Assembly: GCF_018070045.1 (NCBI RefSeq)
Contig: NZ_JAGPYK010000005.1
Coordinates: 124,001 to 188,000, forward strand
Direction of reading: 5' to 3'
Length of the DNA stretch: 64,000 nt
Source of the DNA: Micromonospora sp. U21
GTDB lineage: Bacteria; Actinomycetota; Actinomycetes; Mycobacteriales; Micromonosporaceae
The position numbers were made by a program, and so were the translations under genes. This document shows, piece by piece, positions 8,556 through 17,154 of the stretch; within the stretch, counting starts at the first letter, position 1; the number at the start of each line of letters is the position of its first letter. The notes under the pieces were generated by a model, which did not search any database, was not told where the DNA came from, and saw only the letters and a program-made list of their open reading frames with translations.

Positions 8556-8996
8556 TCAGCGGCGGCCGGTGGCCAGGGCGACGAGGTACTGTCCGCCGCC
8601 AGCGTCGACGCTTGCGGTCACCGGCAGTCCGGGCACCAGCCGGGCGAACCGGTCGACCAGCCAGTCCGCCGCCTCCTGGGCGTCCTTCTTGCTCGGACAG
8701 CGGGCGACCAGCTCGCGGCCACCCTTGCGTTCGAGTCGCTCGGCGACGGTGATCAGCGGCGCGGGCTCCACCACGTTCAGACGGTCCGGCCAGGCGATGA
8801 CCACCTTGACCGCGCCCTTGCGGGTGTTGCAGGCACGGTGCGCGAGTCGCTCGGTGACCTTGGCCTTCCTGTCGGCGGTGCGGCTGTCGACGCTGGGACC
8901 CCGCGGGTCGTTCACCGACATGTCGGCGTCGACCGGCTCGTCGCACACCCAGCATCGCCAACTGTCACGCCTCGCGACGTCATCGAGGAGACTCAT
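8556..8996 (-). CDS. Conserved protein with HNH-like Cys/His cluster
   Basis: A 146-aa protein with CWVCDEPVDAD near residue 15 and LAHRACNTRKG near residue 52, which together resemble the CxxC...HxxCNxxK arrangement of HNH endonuclease zinc clusters. The remainder (residues 70-146) has the look of a small alpha/beta domain. Homologues are annotated as hypothetical in many actinomycetes. Whether it cuts nucleic acid cannot be told: the metal-binding HH/HN pair is incomplete by eye. Confidence 0.6.
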   Translation of the reverse strand: MSLLDDVARRDSWRCWVCDEPVDADMSVNDPRGPSVDSRTADRKAKVTERLAHRACNTRKGAVKVVIAWPDRLNVVEPAPLITVAERLERKGGRELVARCPSKKDAQEAADWLVDRFARLVPGLPVTASVDAGGGQYLVALATGRR

Positions 8997-9174
8997 CCAA
9001 GCAAACTAGCCTGTCAGGCCCCGGCCAACGACAGCCGCATCTGCTCAGGCCGAATGCCACAGCCTCGGACTGCTCGAGCGTCACCGCCCGACCAGGGCTA
9101 CACGACCTGGACGCCTGCCCTGTCCCCGGCCCTGGCACACCTGACCGAGACGGCTCGGGCACTATCGTTCTGGC

Positions 9175-9672
9175 GTGCACATCCGTTTTGACGTCCCAGC
9201 CGATCCCGCCTACCCAGGCCGCGTGGCCGCTGCGCTCGCCCGTGTTCGGCTGCGCAGGTACGGCTATGTCGGCGCGGTGCTGGCGGCGGTCGGGGCGATC
9301 GGTCTGGTCGTCTCGCGGGGGTTCGCGTGGGGCGAGCAGATTTCACCGCTGTGGATGGCGATGGTCGTGGGTGGCCTGCTGTCGATGCTGTACTGGCCGT
9401 GGGTGCGGTGGCGCGCCCGGCGCCGCTCCGGTCGCTACGCTGTCGAGGGCGCCTACGACATCACCGATGACAACATCATGATGCGCAGCGGCTCGGAGTC
9501 CGGCGGTATCGCCTGGGACGGGGTCGCCCAGGTCAGGGGCACCCCGGAGTTCTGGATCGTGTACGTCGGCCGGATGCCGGCGACCGTGATCCCACGCCAG
9601 TTGATGTCCGCCGAGGATGCCGAGACGCTGCGAACCTTCATGGCCAGACGTGGGCTGCTCCGGCGTCGGTGA
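9175..9672 (+). CDS. YcxB-like membrane protein
   Basis: A 165-aa protein with two membrane helices (about residues 28-47 and 58-76) followed by a soluble C-terminal domain beginning ITDDNIMMRSGSESGGIAWD, the pattern of YcxB-like C-terminal domains that fold like a PH domain. Starts at GTG 9175, directly within the cytoplasmic N-tail. Function of YcxB proteins is unknown. The gene stands alone between minus-strand genes. Confidence 0.6.
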   Translation: MHIRFDVPADPAYPGRVAAALARVRLRRYGYVGAVLAAVGAIGLVVSRGFAWGEQISPLWMAMVVGGLLSMLYWPWVRWRARRRSGRYAVEGAYDITDDNIMMRSGSESGGIAWDGVAQVRGTPEFWIVYVGRMPATVIPRQLMSAEDAETLRTFMARRGLLRRR

Positions 9673-9875
9673 ATTCACGTGCCGCAGGCCGCGCGTCGTG
9701 GAGTGCAGCCGTCTGACGGGTGGCGGCGCGCGCACGTGCTGAGTTGCGGGTGGTGGACGGGCTTACTGCCTCGCTTTCTCGCTTCGTCAGTCTCGGCATT
9801 GCGAAAGCGACTCGGCGATCATCCTTCTCGGCGCGCCCAGATGACTGCTCGACCTCCTTCACGAGCCGCTGCCGG

Positions 9876-11177
9876 CTACCTCAGGGGGCGGAAGTAGTGC
9901 CGGACCGCGTAGCGGTAGACCTCCTCACCGAGTTTCGCCCCCTCGACGTCAGCGCTGCGGAAGTGGACGCCGCCCCAGACGCGCGCGCCGATGAGCTCGT
10001 TGAGCGCTTGCGAGAAGCTGGTGAATTGTCTGGTCGTACCGGAGTCGACGCTGGATCCGCTGAACGCGACGTCGTCTCGGCCGAAGAAGTACCGGTACAG
10101 CGACATCCGTGCGCCGGTGCCGCAGGCGTGGCCGGAGGGGTACTCGGGGAAGGGGGGCGTGACGAGCAACGACTGCCAGCCTGGGTCGGCGGCCGTCCTC
10201 GGGTTACCGTCCGTGTCGGCCAGTTGGATCGCCGTGACCGGACGCCAGTAGCTCCAGAAGTCCTTCTGGCTGAAGCACGCCACTCCTGAATCGGCCACGA
10301 TGAGGTCGGTCATCGCAAAGAAGCGCGCAGTCTGCAGGGCGTCCAGCTGTTGGGTGGTGGCGAGCTGTCGCTTGATCTCCCAGGACGCGGAACGCCGGTC
10401 GTGCCACCAGATCGCGGCCTCCGTCTGGTCCTGGGTGCGCACCGTGCTCGTCGCCGAGCCGACTTCCTTCACCTCGTTGAGGTCCCGGGTGTACGCGCTG
10501 CTGGTCAGTCGCGGCGGCTCGGGTGTGCGGAACATCGACGCACGACGGATGAGGAACGGCCGCATGTGTCCGGTCCATGCGCCCTGGGACAGGAACAGCG
10601 GCGGCGTGGGTCGCCACTGGCCGGGTCTTGTCCCGTTCCTCCACTGCTGGTCGCCGAACGCGCCGTCGTTCTGCCGTGCGGTGATCATCGCGGCCGCGGC
10701 TCGTGCCCCGATCGTCATGCCGCCCTGCTTCGACCGTCCGTCGGGAATCTCGGCGAGAGCCGCGTCGTACTGTGCCCGAAGCCGCTCCTGCTGACTGGGA
10801 AAAAGGGCGGCGAGTACGTTGTGCGCGGCGACGGCGACGGCAGCGTCCGCCGACTCGGTCCCGCTCGACGGCGGCGCGGCCAGGTACGGCTGGTACGGGG
10901 TGCCGGCGATCGCGTTCAGCGCGTCGTAGACGGCTCCGCTCACCATTGCGAAGCTGCGTACCTGCTCGTTCGGTTGCTGAGCCGCGACGTCCCAGATCGC
11001 CGTCTGGGCATTGAGGTCCCATGTGACGACCGGATTGGTGGGGCCGGTGCCGGAGGTCGCGGCTGCGGCGCTGGGCGCCGGCCCGGTCATCGTGGACGCG
11101 ACCAGCGAGCCGAGCGCGATGGTTGCGGGAATGATGCGTGACCAGGTCGCACGGCGTGTTTGGTTGCGGCTCGTCAT
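9876..11177 (-). CDS. Secreted vanadium-dependent haloperoxidase / PAP2-type enzyme
   Basis: A 433-aa exported protein of the vanadium haloperoxidase and acid phosphatase superfamily. Start ATG 11177 is set by GGGGAG just upstream; the longer open frame to 11432 has no homology. A signal peptide (residues 1-45, core IIPATIALGSLVASTMTG) is followed by the catalytic domain. Visible active-site elements are the central PSGHACGTGA (Ser-Gly-His that binds the vanadate or phosphate oxyanion) and RVWGGVHFRSADVEG (the distal Arg and catalytic His). The two upstream oxyanion ligands should lie near WWHDRRSASWEIKR. Such proteins oxidise halides with hydrogen peroxide or hydrolyse phosphate esters; sequence alone does not decide which. 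It is divergent from the RibD-like gene at 11426. Confidence 0.8.
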   Translation of the reverse strand: MTSRNQTRRATWSRIIPATIALGSLVASTMTGPAPSAAAATSGTGPTNPVVTWDLNAQTAIWDVAAQQPNEQVRSFAMVSGAVYDALNAIAGTPYQPYLAAPPSSGTESADAAVAVAAHNVLAALFPSQQERLRAQYDAALAEIPDGRSKQGGMTIGARAAAAMITARQNDGAFGDQQWRNGTRPGQWRPTPPLFLSQGAWTGHMRPFLIRRASMFRTPEPPRLTSSAYTRDLNEVKEVGSATSTVRTQDQTEAAIWWHDRRSASWEIKRQLATTQQLDALQTARFFAMTDLIVADSGVACFSQKDFWSYWRPVTAIQLADTDGNPRTAADPGWQSLLVTPPFPEYPSGHACGTGARMSLYRYFFGRDDVAFSGSSVDSGTTRQFTSFSQALNELIGARVWGGVHFRSADVEGAKLGEEVYRYAVRHYFRPLR

Positions 11178-11425
11178 GATCTCCCCGTCGGTGGGTTGCC
11201 GATGCTGGCTGCCGACAGCACGCGGCGTACGAAGCAGGATCGATGAAGATCGATCGTAGCATCGTCGGGCCTTGCCGGTTGCCCGAGCGACCTCTGGGCC
11301 CAACGCCCAACTACCGACCGAGTGCGGTGCCGGCCGGCCAGCCGAGCGATGAGTTCCGGGTCGTGCGGAGGTCACAGCCTGTAGGACCGCTGGCAGAAGG
11401 ACGCGCTCGTACCCGAAGGAGACGC

Positions 11426-11983
11426 ATGGCAAAGCTCATCTACTCGATGATCACCTCGCTCGACGGCTACGCCGAGGCGGCGGAGGGCGACCTCGGCACC
11501 GGGGCCGACGATCAGGAGGTGCACACCTTCATCAACGACCTCTTCCGCCCCGTCGGCACGTACCTCTACGGCCGGCGGATGTACGAGACGATGGTCTACT
11601 GGGAGACCGCGCACACCGAGCCCGACCAGCTGCCGCACATCCTGCAGTACGCCCGCGACTGGCAGGCCGCTGACAAGATCGTGTACTCCACGACGCTGGC
11701 GTCGGTTTCCAGTGCGAAGACCAGGATCGAGCGGACCTTCGACCCGTCCGCGGTGCGCAAGCTCAAGGCCGAGGCTGATCACGACCTCACCGTCGACGGC
11801 CCGAACCTCGCGGCCCAGGCGATCGCGGCCGGCCTGGTGGACGAGTACCACCTGTTCATCACCACGAGCGTGGTCGGCGGCGGCAAGCGGTTCTTCCCCG
11901 ACGGCGTGCGCCTCGATCTCGAGCTGGTCGAGGAGCGTGCCTTCGACAGCGGACTGATCTACGCGCGCTACCGGACCCGCTGA
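11426..11983 (+). CDS. RibD C-terminal / dihydrofolate reductase-like protein
   Basis: A 185-aa protein opening with KLIYSMITSLDGYAEAAEGD and containing LYGRRMYETMVYW and DGPNLAAQAIAAGLVDEYHLF, the pattern of the RibD C-terminal/DHFR-like reductase family. The ATG at 11426 follows GAAGGAG. These cytoplasmic proteins are presumed NADPH-dependent reductases of unknown pterin-like or flavin-precursor substrates and are common partners of ECF42/DGPF operons, one of which starts 470 bp downstream. A second member of the family is at 14473. Confidence 0.8.
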   Translation: MAKLIYSMITSLDGYAEAAEGDLGTGADDQEVHTFINDLFRPVGTYLYGRRMYETMVYWETAHTEPDQLPHILQYARDWQAADKIVYSTTLASVSSAKTRIERTFDPSAVRKLKAEADHDLTVDGPNLAAQAIAAGLVDEYHLFITTSVVGGGKRFFPDGVRLDLELVEERAFDSGLIYARYRTR

Positions 11984-12037
11984 CTCGCACCGGTTGGTGA
12001 CGCTGCCGGCGGCCAAGGCGGGGCAGGTGAGACCGGT

Positions 12038-12190
12038 CGCCTCGGTACGCGCGACCTGCCGACGCTGCGGTCGTTCCACCGCTCGTGGGGCTGGACCGAG
12101 CGCGACGGCGGTGACGACGAGTTCGTGCAGTTCGACGCCGGCGGCGTACGACTCGCGCTGTACCCGCTGGGCCTGCTGGCGTCAAGATCG
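12038..12190 (+). pseudogene. VOC/glyoxalase domain remnant
   Basis: In the frame at 12038 the sequence reads LGTRDLPTLRSFH, GWTERDGGDDEFVQFD and GGVRLALYPLGLLA, an N-terminal half of a vicinal-oxygen-chelate (glyoxalase/bleomycin resistance) protein. There is no start codon in a sensible position, and after about 12190 the frame loses resemblance, so the metal-binding C-terminal half is gone. The remaining 12191-12449 contains no gene that I can support. Confidence 0.6.
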
Positions 12191-12449
12191 AAGTCGCCGA
12201 TCCACGTGTCGCGCGGATCGTCGGTATCGGCGGCGCACGTCGGGTCGTGCCGCGCGGCTCATCGAGGCCGAGAGCGGCGGCGGCGTATCGTCGGGGATCC
12301 TCCGCTGCGCCCGGCGACTGCCTCGACGTACACCGGAGCGGAAAGTCTTCGAAAAGATCTGGGTCTGCTTGTCGATTGGGGCTGATCCTTTTCGTAGCCC
12401 TGGTGAGAGCCCGGCACCGAGACGGGCCAGACAACCACTGGAGGGCACG

Positions 12450-12863
12450 ATGACCACCACTGTGAACACGACCCGCGCCACCACTTCGACTCTCGGTGCG
12501 CTGATCCGGACCGGTGTCACCGCCACGGTTGCCGCGAGCGCCGCCACCATGGCCGTCGCCGCCGCCGGCCACGCGGCAGGGGTCAGCCTCGATATGGGTG
12601 GCGCCCCGATTCCGGTGGTGGGGTTCGGCGTGCTGACCGCGGCATTTTCGTTGATCGGCGTGGTCATCGCCGCGCTGCTGTCTCGTTTCGCTCGGAGTCC
12701 ACGGCGCATGTTCGTCCGCACGACGGTGGTGCTGACGGTCCTGTCGCTGGTGCCGGACGTGATCGCCGACGCCGGGACGGCCACCAAGGCGCTGCTGATG
12801 CTCACCCACCTGGTCGCGGCCGCGATCGTGATCCCCGCTGTCGCGCGCCGCCTGGCTGCCTGA
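12450..12863 (+). CDS. DUF6069 four-helix membrane protein
   Basis: A 137-aa membrane protein with four predicted helices (around residues 15-40, 50-73, 84-104 and 110-130). The pattern GALIRTGVTATVAASAATM near the start and GAPIPVVGFGVLTAAFSLIG in the second helix fit DUF6069. ATG 12450 follows GGAGGG. It is the first gene of an apparent operon with the DGPF protein 39 bp downstream and the ECF42 sigma factor after that, so a role linked to that regulon is likely. Biochemical function unknown. Confidence 0.7.
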   Translation: MTTTVNTTRATTSTLGALIRTGVTATVAASAATMAVAAAGHAAGVSLDMGGAPIPVVGFGVLTAAFSLIGVVIAALLSRFARSPRRMFVRTTVVLTVLSLVPDVIADAGTATKALLMLTHLVAAAIVIPAVARRLAA

Positions 12864-12902
12864 CCTGTCGCCATCCCACCATCGAGCTACCGGAGGATCA
12901 TC

Positions 12903-13256
12903 ATGAAGCAGTACCTGCTGGCCGTGCACTTCGTCGAGGGCGCGCCGACACCGTCTGACGAGGAGATGCAGACCATGTTCAGGGAGACGGGCCGGATCAA
13001 CGACGACATGCAGGCCGCGGGCGCCTGGGTCTTCGGCGGGGGACTCACGTCGCCGGACAGCGCCACCGTCGTCCGGGTCGAGAACGGCACCACCACCATG
13101 AGCGATGGGCCGTTCGCCGAGACGAAGGAGCACATCGCCGGGTTCTGGGTCATCAAGTGCGCGGACCTGGACCAGGCGCTGGCCTGGGCCGAGAGGTGCT
13201 CGGCGGCCTGCGGCCCGGTCGAGGTACGTCCCTTCGACGACCTGTCCCAAGCCTGA
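12903..13256 (+). CDS. DGPF/YciI-like protein
   Basis: A 117-aa single-domain protein of the YciI-related group with the diagnostic MSDGPFAETKE motif and the ferredoxin-like fold ending WVIKCADLDQALAWAERC. The start has GGAGG at the right spacing. Established knowledge: DGPF proteins are the conserved partners of ECF42 sigma factors and are usually in the regulon of that sigma factor. The ECF42 gene begins 20 bp downstream here. The molecular role of DGPF proteins is not known. Confidence 0.85.
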   Translation: MKQYLLAVHFVEGAPTPSDEEMQTMFRETGRINDDMQAAGAWVFGGGLTSPDSATVVRVENGTTTMSDGPFAETKEHIAGFWVIKCADLDQALAWAERCSAACGPVEVRPFDDLSQA

Positions 13257-13276
13257 CCAGGAGCCGGTCTTCCGAC

Positions 13277-14476
13277 ATGGACCTGGCGAGCATCTACCGC
13301 GCGGAGTACGGCCGCTGCGTCGCCACGCTGGCCCGCCTCCTCGGTGACATCAACCTCGCCGAGGAGGCGGTCCAGGACGCTTTCACCACGGCGCTGCAGA
13401 AGTGGCAGACCCCACCGCCGAACCCGGGTGCCTGGATCGTGACCACCGCACGCAACCGGGCCGTCGACCGGCTCCGCCGGGAGTCGACCCGCGAGGCCCG
13501 GCACGCCCAGGCCCTGCTGCTGCATCAACAGGACGAGCCACGAGAGGTGGGACCGGTGAAGGACGACCAGCTGCGACTCATCTTCACCTGCTGCCACCCG
13601 GCGCTCGCTCCGGACGCGCGGACGGCCCTCACGCTGCGCCTGCTCGGCGGCCTCGAAGTGCCGGAGATCGCCCGGGCCTACCTCATTCAGGAGGCGACCG
13701 TCGCCCAGCGGATCGTGCGCGCCAAGAAGAAGATCCGAGACGCCGCCATCCCCTACCGGGTGCCCGCGGAACATGAGCTGCCGGACCGGTTGCCGCCCGT
13801 GCTCACCGTGCTCTACCTGATGTTCAACGAGGGCTACGCGTCCACCGCTGGGCCGCTGATCAGAACGGATCTGTGCACCGAGGCGATCCGGCTCGCCCGC
13901 GAACTCGCCGCGTTGATGCCAGACGAGCCCGAGGTCCTGGGCCTGCTCGCCCTGCTGCTGCTGACCGAGGCGCGCCGTTCGGCCCGGCTCGACGCGACCG
14001 GCGACCTGGTGCTGCTGGCTGACCAGGACCGGTCATTGTGGAACCGACCGCTGATCGCCGAGGGCCACCACCTGGTCCGCCGTTGCCTGCGGCGCAACCG
14101 GCCCGGCCCGTACCAGATCCAGGCCGCGATCAGCGCGGTGCACACCGACGGCGCCGCCACCGACTGGCCGCAGGTCCTGGCACTGTACGACCAGCTCCTC
14201 GCGCTCGCGCCAACCCCTGTCGTCGCGCTCAACCGTGCCGTCGCCGTCGCCGAGGTGCACGGGCCGGCGGTGGCCCTCGCCGCGTTGGAGGATGTCGACC
14301 TCCCGGGCTACCACCGGCTGCCCGCCACCCGGGCCGAACTGCTCGCCCGGCTCGGACGTGACGACGAGGCCCGAGCCGCCTACGACCAGGCCGTGGCACT
14401 GGCCACCAACGAGACCGAGCGTGCCTTCCTGCAGACCCGTCGTACCGCACTCACCCGTGAATGGAGAACATCATGA
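13277..14476 (+). CDS. ECF42-group RNA polymerase sigma factor with C-terminal extension
   Basis: A 399-aa extracytoplasmic-function sigma factor. Sigma-2 spans about residues 1-75 (IYRAEYGRCVATLARLLGD, WIVTTARNRAVDRLRRES) and sigma-4 about 95-160 (LRLLGGLEVPEIARAYLIQE with AQRIVRAKKKI). A roughly 230-residue C-terminal extension (from LPPVLTVLYLMFNEGYAST) with TPR-like helices is diagnostic of ECF42. This group has no anti-sigma factor; the extension is thought to control activity. The preceding DGPF gene and the following RibD-like gene are typical targets. The stop overlaps the next start (ATGA at 14473-14476), so translation is coupled. Confidence 0.9.
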   Translation: MDLASIYRAEYGRCVATLARLLGDINLAEEAVQDAFTTALQKWQTPPPNPGAWIVTTARNRAVDRLRRESTREARHAQALLLHQQDEPREVGPVKDDQLRLIFTCCHPALAPDARTALTLRLLGGLEVPEIARAYLIQEATVAQRIVRAKKKIRDAAIPYRVPAEHELPDRLPPVLTVLYLMFNEGYASTAGPLIRTDLCTEAIRLARELAALMPDEPEVLGLLALLLLTEARRSARLDATGDLVLLADQDRSLWNRPLIAEGHHLVRRCLRRNRPGPYQIQAAISAVHTDGAATDWPQVLALYDQLLALAPTPVVALNRAVAVAEVHGPAVALAALEDVDLPGYHRLPATRAELLARLGRDDEARAAYDQAVALATNETERAFLQTRRTALTREWRTS

Positions 14477-15051
14477 CCGCCACCTACACCGTCGATGTCT
14501 TTTCCAGCCTCGATGGCTTCGGCACCACCAGCGGCAACTGGGGCGGCTACTGGGGTAAGCAGGGCCCCGAGTTGCTTGAACACCGACTCGCCCTGTACGG
14601 CGAGGAGCAGCGCATGGTCTTTGGAGCCGGCACGTACCGGGTGTTCGCGCGGATGCTGGCCGCGAGCACCGAGGAGTCCGAGGTCCGTGACGCCTGGGTC
14701 ACCCGGATGAGGAGCCTCCCGGCGACGGTGGTGTCGAACACGCTGGAAGGACCCCTCGACTGGCCGGACGCGACCATCGCGAGCGGTGACGCCGTCGACG
14801 TCGTCGCCCGGCTCAAGAAGGAGTCCGAGCTGCCCTTGCGATCGCACGGCAGCCTGTCGTTGAACCGGGCGCTGATGGCCGCCGGTCTGGTCGACCTCGT
14901 CCAGGTGACGCTCTTCCCGGTGATCACCGGTCAGACCGGAACGGAGCCGATCTTCCAGGGGGCGGCCGACTTCGACCTGGAGCTGATAGAGAGCCGGACA
15001 CTCGACGGTCGCGTTCAGGAGCTCATCTACCGGCCCACCCTGCACGTCTGA
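14473..15051 (+). CDS. RibD/dihydrofolate reductase-like protein, operon partner of ECF42
   Basis: A 192-aa member of the RibD C-terminal family (TYTVDVFSSLDGFGTTSG at the start, LPLRSHGSLSLNRALMAAGL in the cofactor/substrate region, ending DGRVQELIYRP). Its ATG overlaps the sigma-factor stop by 4 bp and GGAG lies seven bases upstream, so it is co-translated with the ECF42 gene. Presumed reductase, substrate unknown. Confidence 0.8.
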   Translation: MTATYTVDVFSSLDGFGTTSGNWGGYWGKQGPELLEHRLALYGEEQRMVFGAGTYRVFARMLAASTEESEVRDAWVTRMRSLPATVVSNTLEGPLDWPDATIASGDAVDVVARLKKESELPLRSHGSLSLNRALMAAGLVDLVQVTLFPVITGQTGTEPIFQGAADFDLELIESRTLDGRVQELIYRPTLHV

Positions 15052-15183
15052 GTTCGTCCGTGCGGACGGCCGTGCGGAGCTTGGCGTGACCTGGCCACTC
15101 GATACGCCGAACGTCCAGCCCTCTACCGGGGCAACCTGGTCTTCATCGCCGCCATCATCTGGCTTCGATGATCGACACAGGCC

Positions 15184-15759
15184 CTAGTTACTCCGTTTGC
15201 TGGCGTCGAGGGCAGCCTGCTCCACTCGCTGGCGGTAGTCCAGCCACCATGACTCGTCGGCGGGGGGCAGGTTGTCGTTCCTGGGCAGCAGCCCGGCCGC
15301 GCCGTCGATGAGTTCGCGCACGATGTCAGCGTGGCCCGCGTGCCGTTGTGTTTCCGCGATGACGTGAACCAGGACGTGGTGCAACGTGACCGCTCCATCG
15401 CCCCACCACGGCACACGGCCGACCTCATCCAGTGCAAGAGCTTCAATGGTGCTGTCGGCGTGGGCGATCGCGCGACGGTACAGTGCGACGATCTCCTCGC
15501 GGGCCTCATCCGCGGTCGCCCACATGTCGGCATTGGTCTCCGCTCCGTCGCCGACGTACGGCAGTTCCTGCTCGAACGCCCGGCCGAACACGACGCCGAA
15601 GTAGAGGATCTCCATGGCCGCCGAGTGCTTCACCAGACCGAGCAGGTTGGTTGCCGTCCGGGTCAACGGCCGCCGAATATCGTATTCGCCGAGCCCGTCG
15701 AGCTTCCACAGCAGCGCGTCGCGGCCGCCCTTCAAGTAACTGTGTAGGTCTGCCTTCAT
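15184..15759 (-). CDS. DinB superfamily (DUF664) protein
   Basis: A 191-aa four-helix-bundle protein. Metal-binding histidines are expected in LVKHSAAMEILYFG, LHHVLVHVIAETQRHAGHAD; the last segment (HVIxETxRHAGHADIxRE) is typical of the DUF664 branch. These cytoplasmic proteins are related to thiol (mycothiol/bacillithiol) transferases and maleylpyruvate isomerase, but the substrate of this branch is unknown. It is convergent with the RibD-like gene (132-bp gap with no perfect hairpin) and divergent from the LD-carboxypeptidase. Confidence 0.8.
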   Translation of the reverse strand: MKADLHSYLKGGRDALLWKLDGLGEYDIRRPLTRTATNLLGLVKHSAAMEILYFGVVFGRAFEQELPYVGDGAETNADMWATADEAREEIVALYRRAIAHADSTIEALALDEVGRVPWWGDGAVTLHHVLVHVIAETQRHAGHADIVRELIDGAAGLLPRNDNLPPADESWWLDYRQRVEQAALDASKRSN

Positions 15760-15904
15760 CGCGGCACTATGGCATCTGGTTGGGTGTCGGCGCTGCCCCG
15801 GACGATCCACCGAGCTCATGATCGGCAGGACACGCCCCAGGCCTGCTGGGCGGTCGATCGGTAAATGTGTAGCGGGTTGTTGCCCGTGTGGGGACACTGC
15901 GCCG

Positions 15905-16927
15905 GTGACCGGTTCTGCACTGCCTCGACTGCTTCGACCTCGTGCCCTGAGGCCCGGAGATCTCGTCGTTGTCGCATCGCTGTCCGGGCCGTTGCATGCC
16001 GCTTACGAGCCCGACCTCGAGCAGGCGATAGTCGTGCTCGAGCGGATGGGGTTCCGCGTGCGTCGGGCACCGCTACTCCTAGCAGGGCGGCACCATTGGT
16101 GGAGCGCCGCTACGCCGGCGGAGATCGGCAGGGAATTCAATGCTCTTCTGCGTGATCCTGAGGTGCGCGCCATCATCGCGCATGACGGCGGCCAGACGGC
16201 GCTCGGCTACCTCGACCTGATCGACGTTGAGGCGATCGCTGCCGACCCCAAACCGATCCTCGGCTACAGCGACGTCTCGCTGCTGCATCTGGTGCTCTAT
16301 GCACGCACGGGTCTGGTCGGGTTCCATGCCGACCTGGCCACGCCGGGACTCGGCGGGGCGTGGCAGGCTGTGCCCGCGGCGCGCCGAGCGGAACTTGAAA
16401 AGCTCTACTCGACGTTGCTGACCGGTACGGAGGCGATCGGTGCGCTGCCGGCCACCCGGTCGTGGGAGTGCTGGCGTGCCGGTCGTGCCGAAGGCCGGCT
16501 GATCGGCGGGGTGCTCAATCGCATCATGCGGGCGCAGGCGACGCGGTACGCGCTGCCGCTCGAATGGTTCGACGGCGCGGTGCTGTTCTGGGAGGAGATG
16601 GGCGGCTACGCGTCGTGGGTGTGGAGCGATCTGCAGGTGCTGCGGCACTGCGGCATCCTCGATCGGATCTCCGGCATGGTCGTGGGCGTCCCGTACGCGA
16701 TCGACGGGCTCGGCGCGCCCGACGCGTCCCCGACCCTGCCCGAGATTGTCCTCGACGTCCTGGGCGACCGTGACATCCCGGTCCTGGGCAACGTTGAGTT
16801 TGGACACGCCGGCCCGAATCTGCCGATGCCGGTTGGCATCCGCGTCAGCCTCGATGCGCAGCAGCGAACATTGTCGCTCCTCGAGCCGGCGGTACGGCCG
16901 CACGCGACAACGGGACCGGTCGGCTGA
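15905..16927 (+). CDS. LD-carboxypeptidase family protein (peptidase S66)
   Basis: A 340-aa S66-family serine peptidase, the family of murein LD-carboxypeptidase (LdcA) and microcin C7 self-immunity protein MccF. Seen: RPRALRPGDLVVVASLSGP at the N-terminus, the nucleophile in ILGYSDVSLLHL, the catalytic Glu in VLFWEEMGGY and the catalytic His in VEFGHAGPNLPMPVG. No signal peptide, consistent with a cytoplasmic peptide-recycling or immunity function. GTG 15905 is chosen because homology begins there; the frame continues upstream to 15818 with a cysteine-rich unrelated stretch. A strong hairpin follows the stop at 17049. Confidence 0.85.
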   Translation: MTGSALPRLLRPRALRPGDLVVVASLSGPLHAAYEPDLEQAIVVLERMGFRVRRAPLLLAGRHHWWSAATPAEIGREFNALLRDPEVRAIIAHDGGQTALGYLDLIDVEAIAADPKPILGYSDVSLLHLVLYARTGLVGFHADLATPGLGGAWQAVPAARRAELEKLYSTLLTGTEAIGALPATRSWECWRAGRAEGRLIGGVLNRIMRAQATRYALPLEWFDGAVLFWEEMGGYASWVWSDLQVLRHCGILDRISGMVVGVPYAIDGLGAPDASPTLPEIVLDVLGDRDIPVLGNVEFGHAGPNLPMPVGIRVSLDAQQRTLSLLEPAVRPHATTGPVG

Positions 16928-17048
16928 GCAACGCGGGTCCTGCCCGCTTCCGTGCGTCGTACGCTGCGCGAGCATCCAGCACCGCAGAGGATGCTGGTTC
17001 GCAGGGAACTGACGACCCGCGGATCCACAGGTTGAAGGCCCAGTGCGA

Positions 17049-17094
17049 GGTCCGCCGGTGCAGGTTCTCCGAGGAGAACCTGCACCGGCGGACC
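17049..17094. terminator. Bidirectional terminator hairpin
   Basis: Perfect 21-bp inverted repeat (17049-17069 with 17074-17094) and a 4-nt loop, placed between the convergent LD-carboxypeptidase (+) and M14 carboxypeptidase (-) genes. It should terminate both transcripts. Confidence 0.85.
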
Positions 17095-17154
17095 AATCTG
17101 ATGCAACCGGGCTCACACAACTGACCCGCGATGCCGCCCGGACCAGATGGGCGC

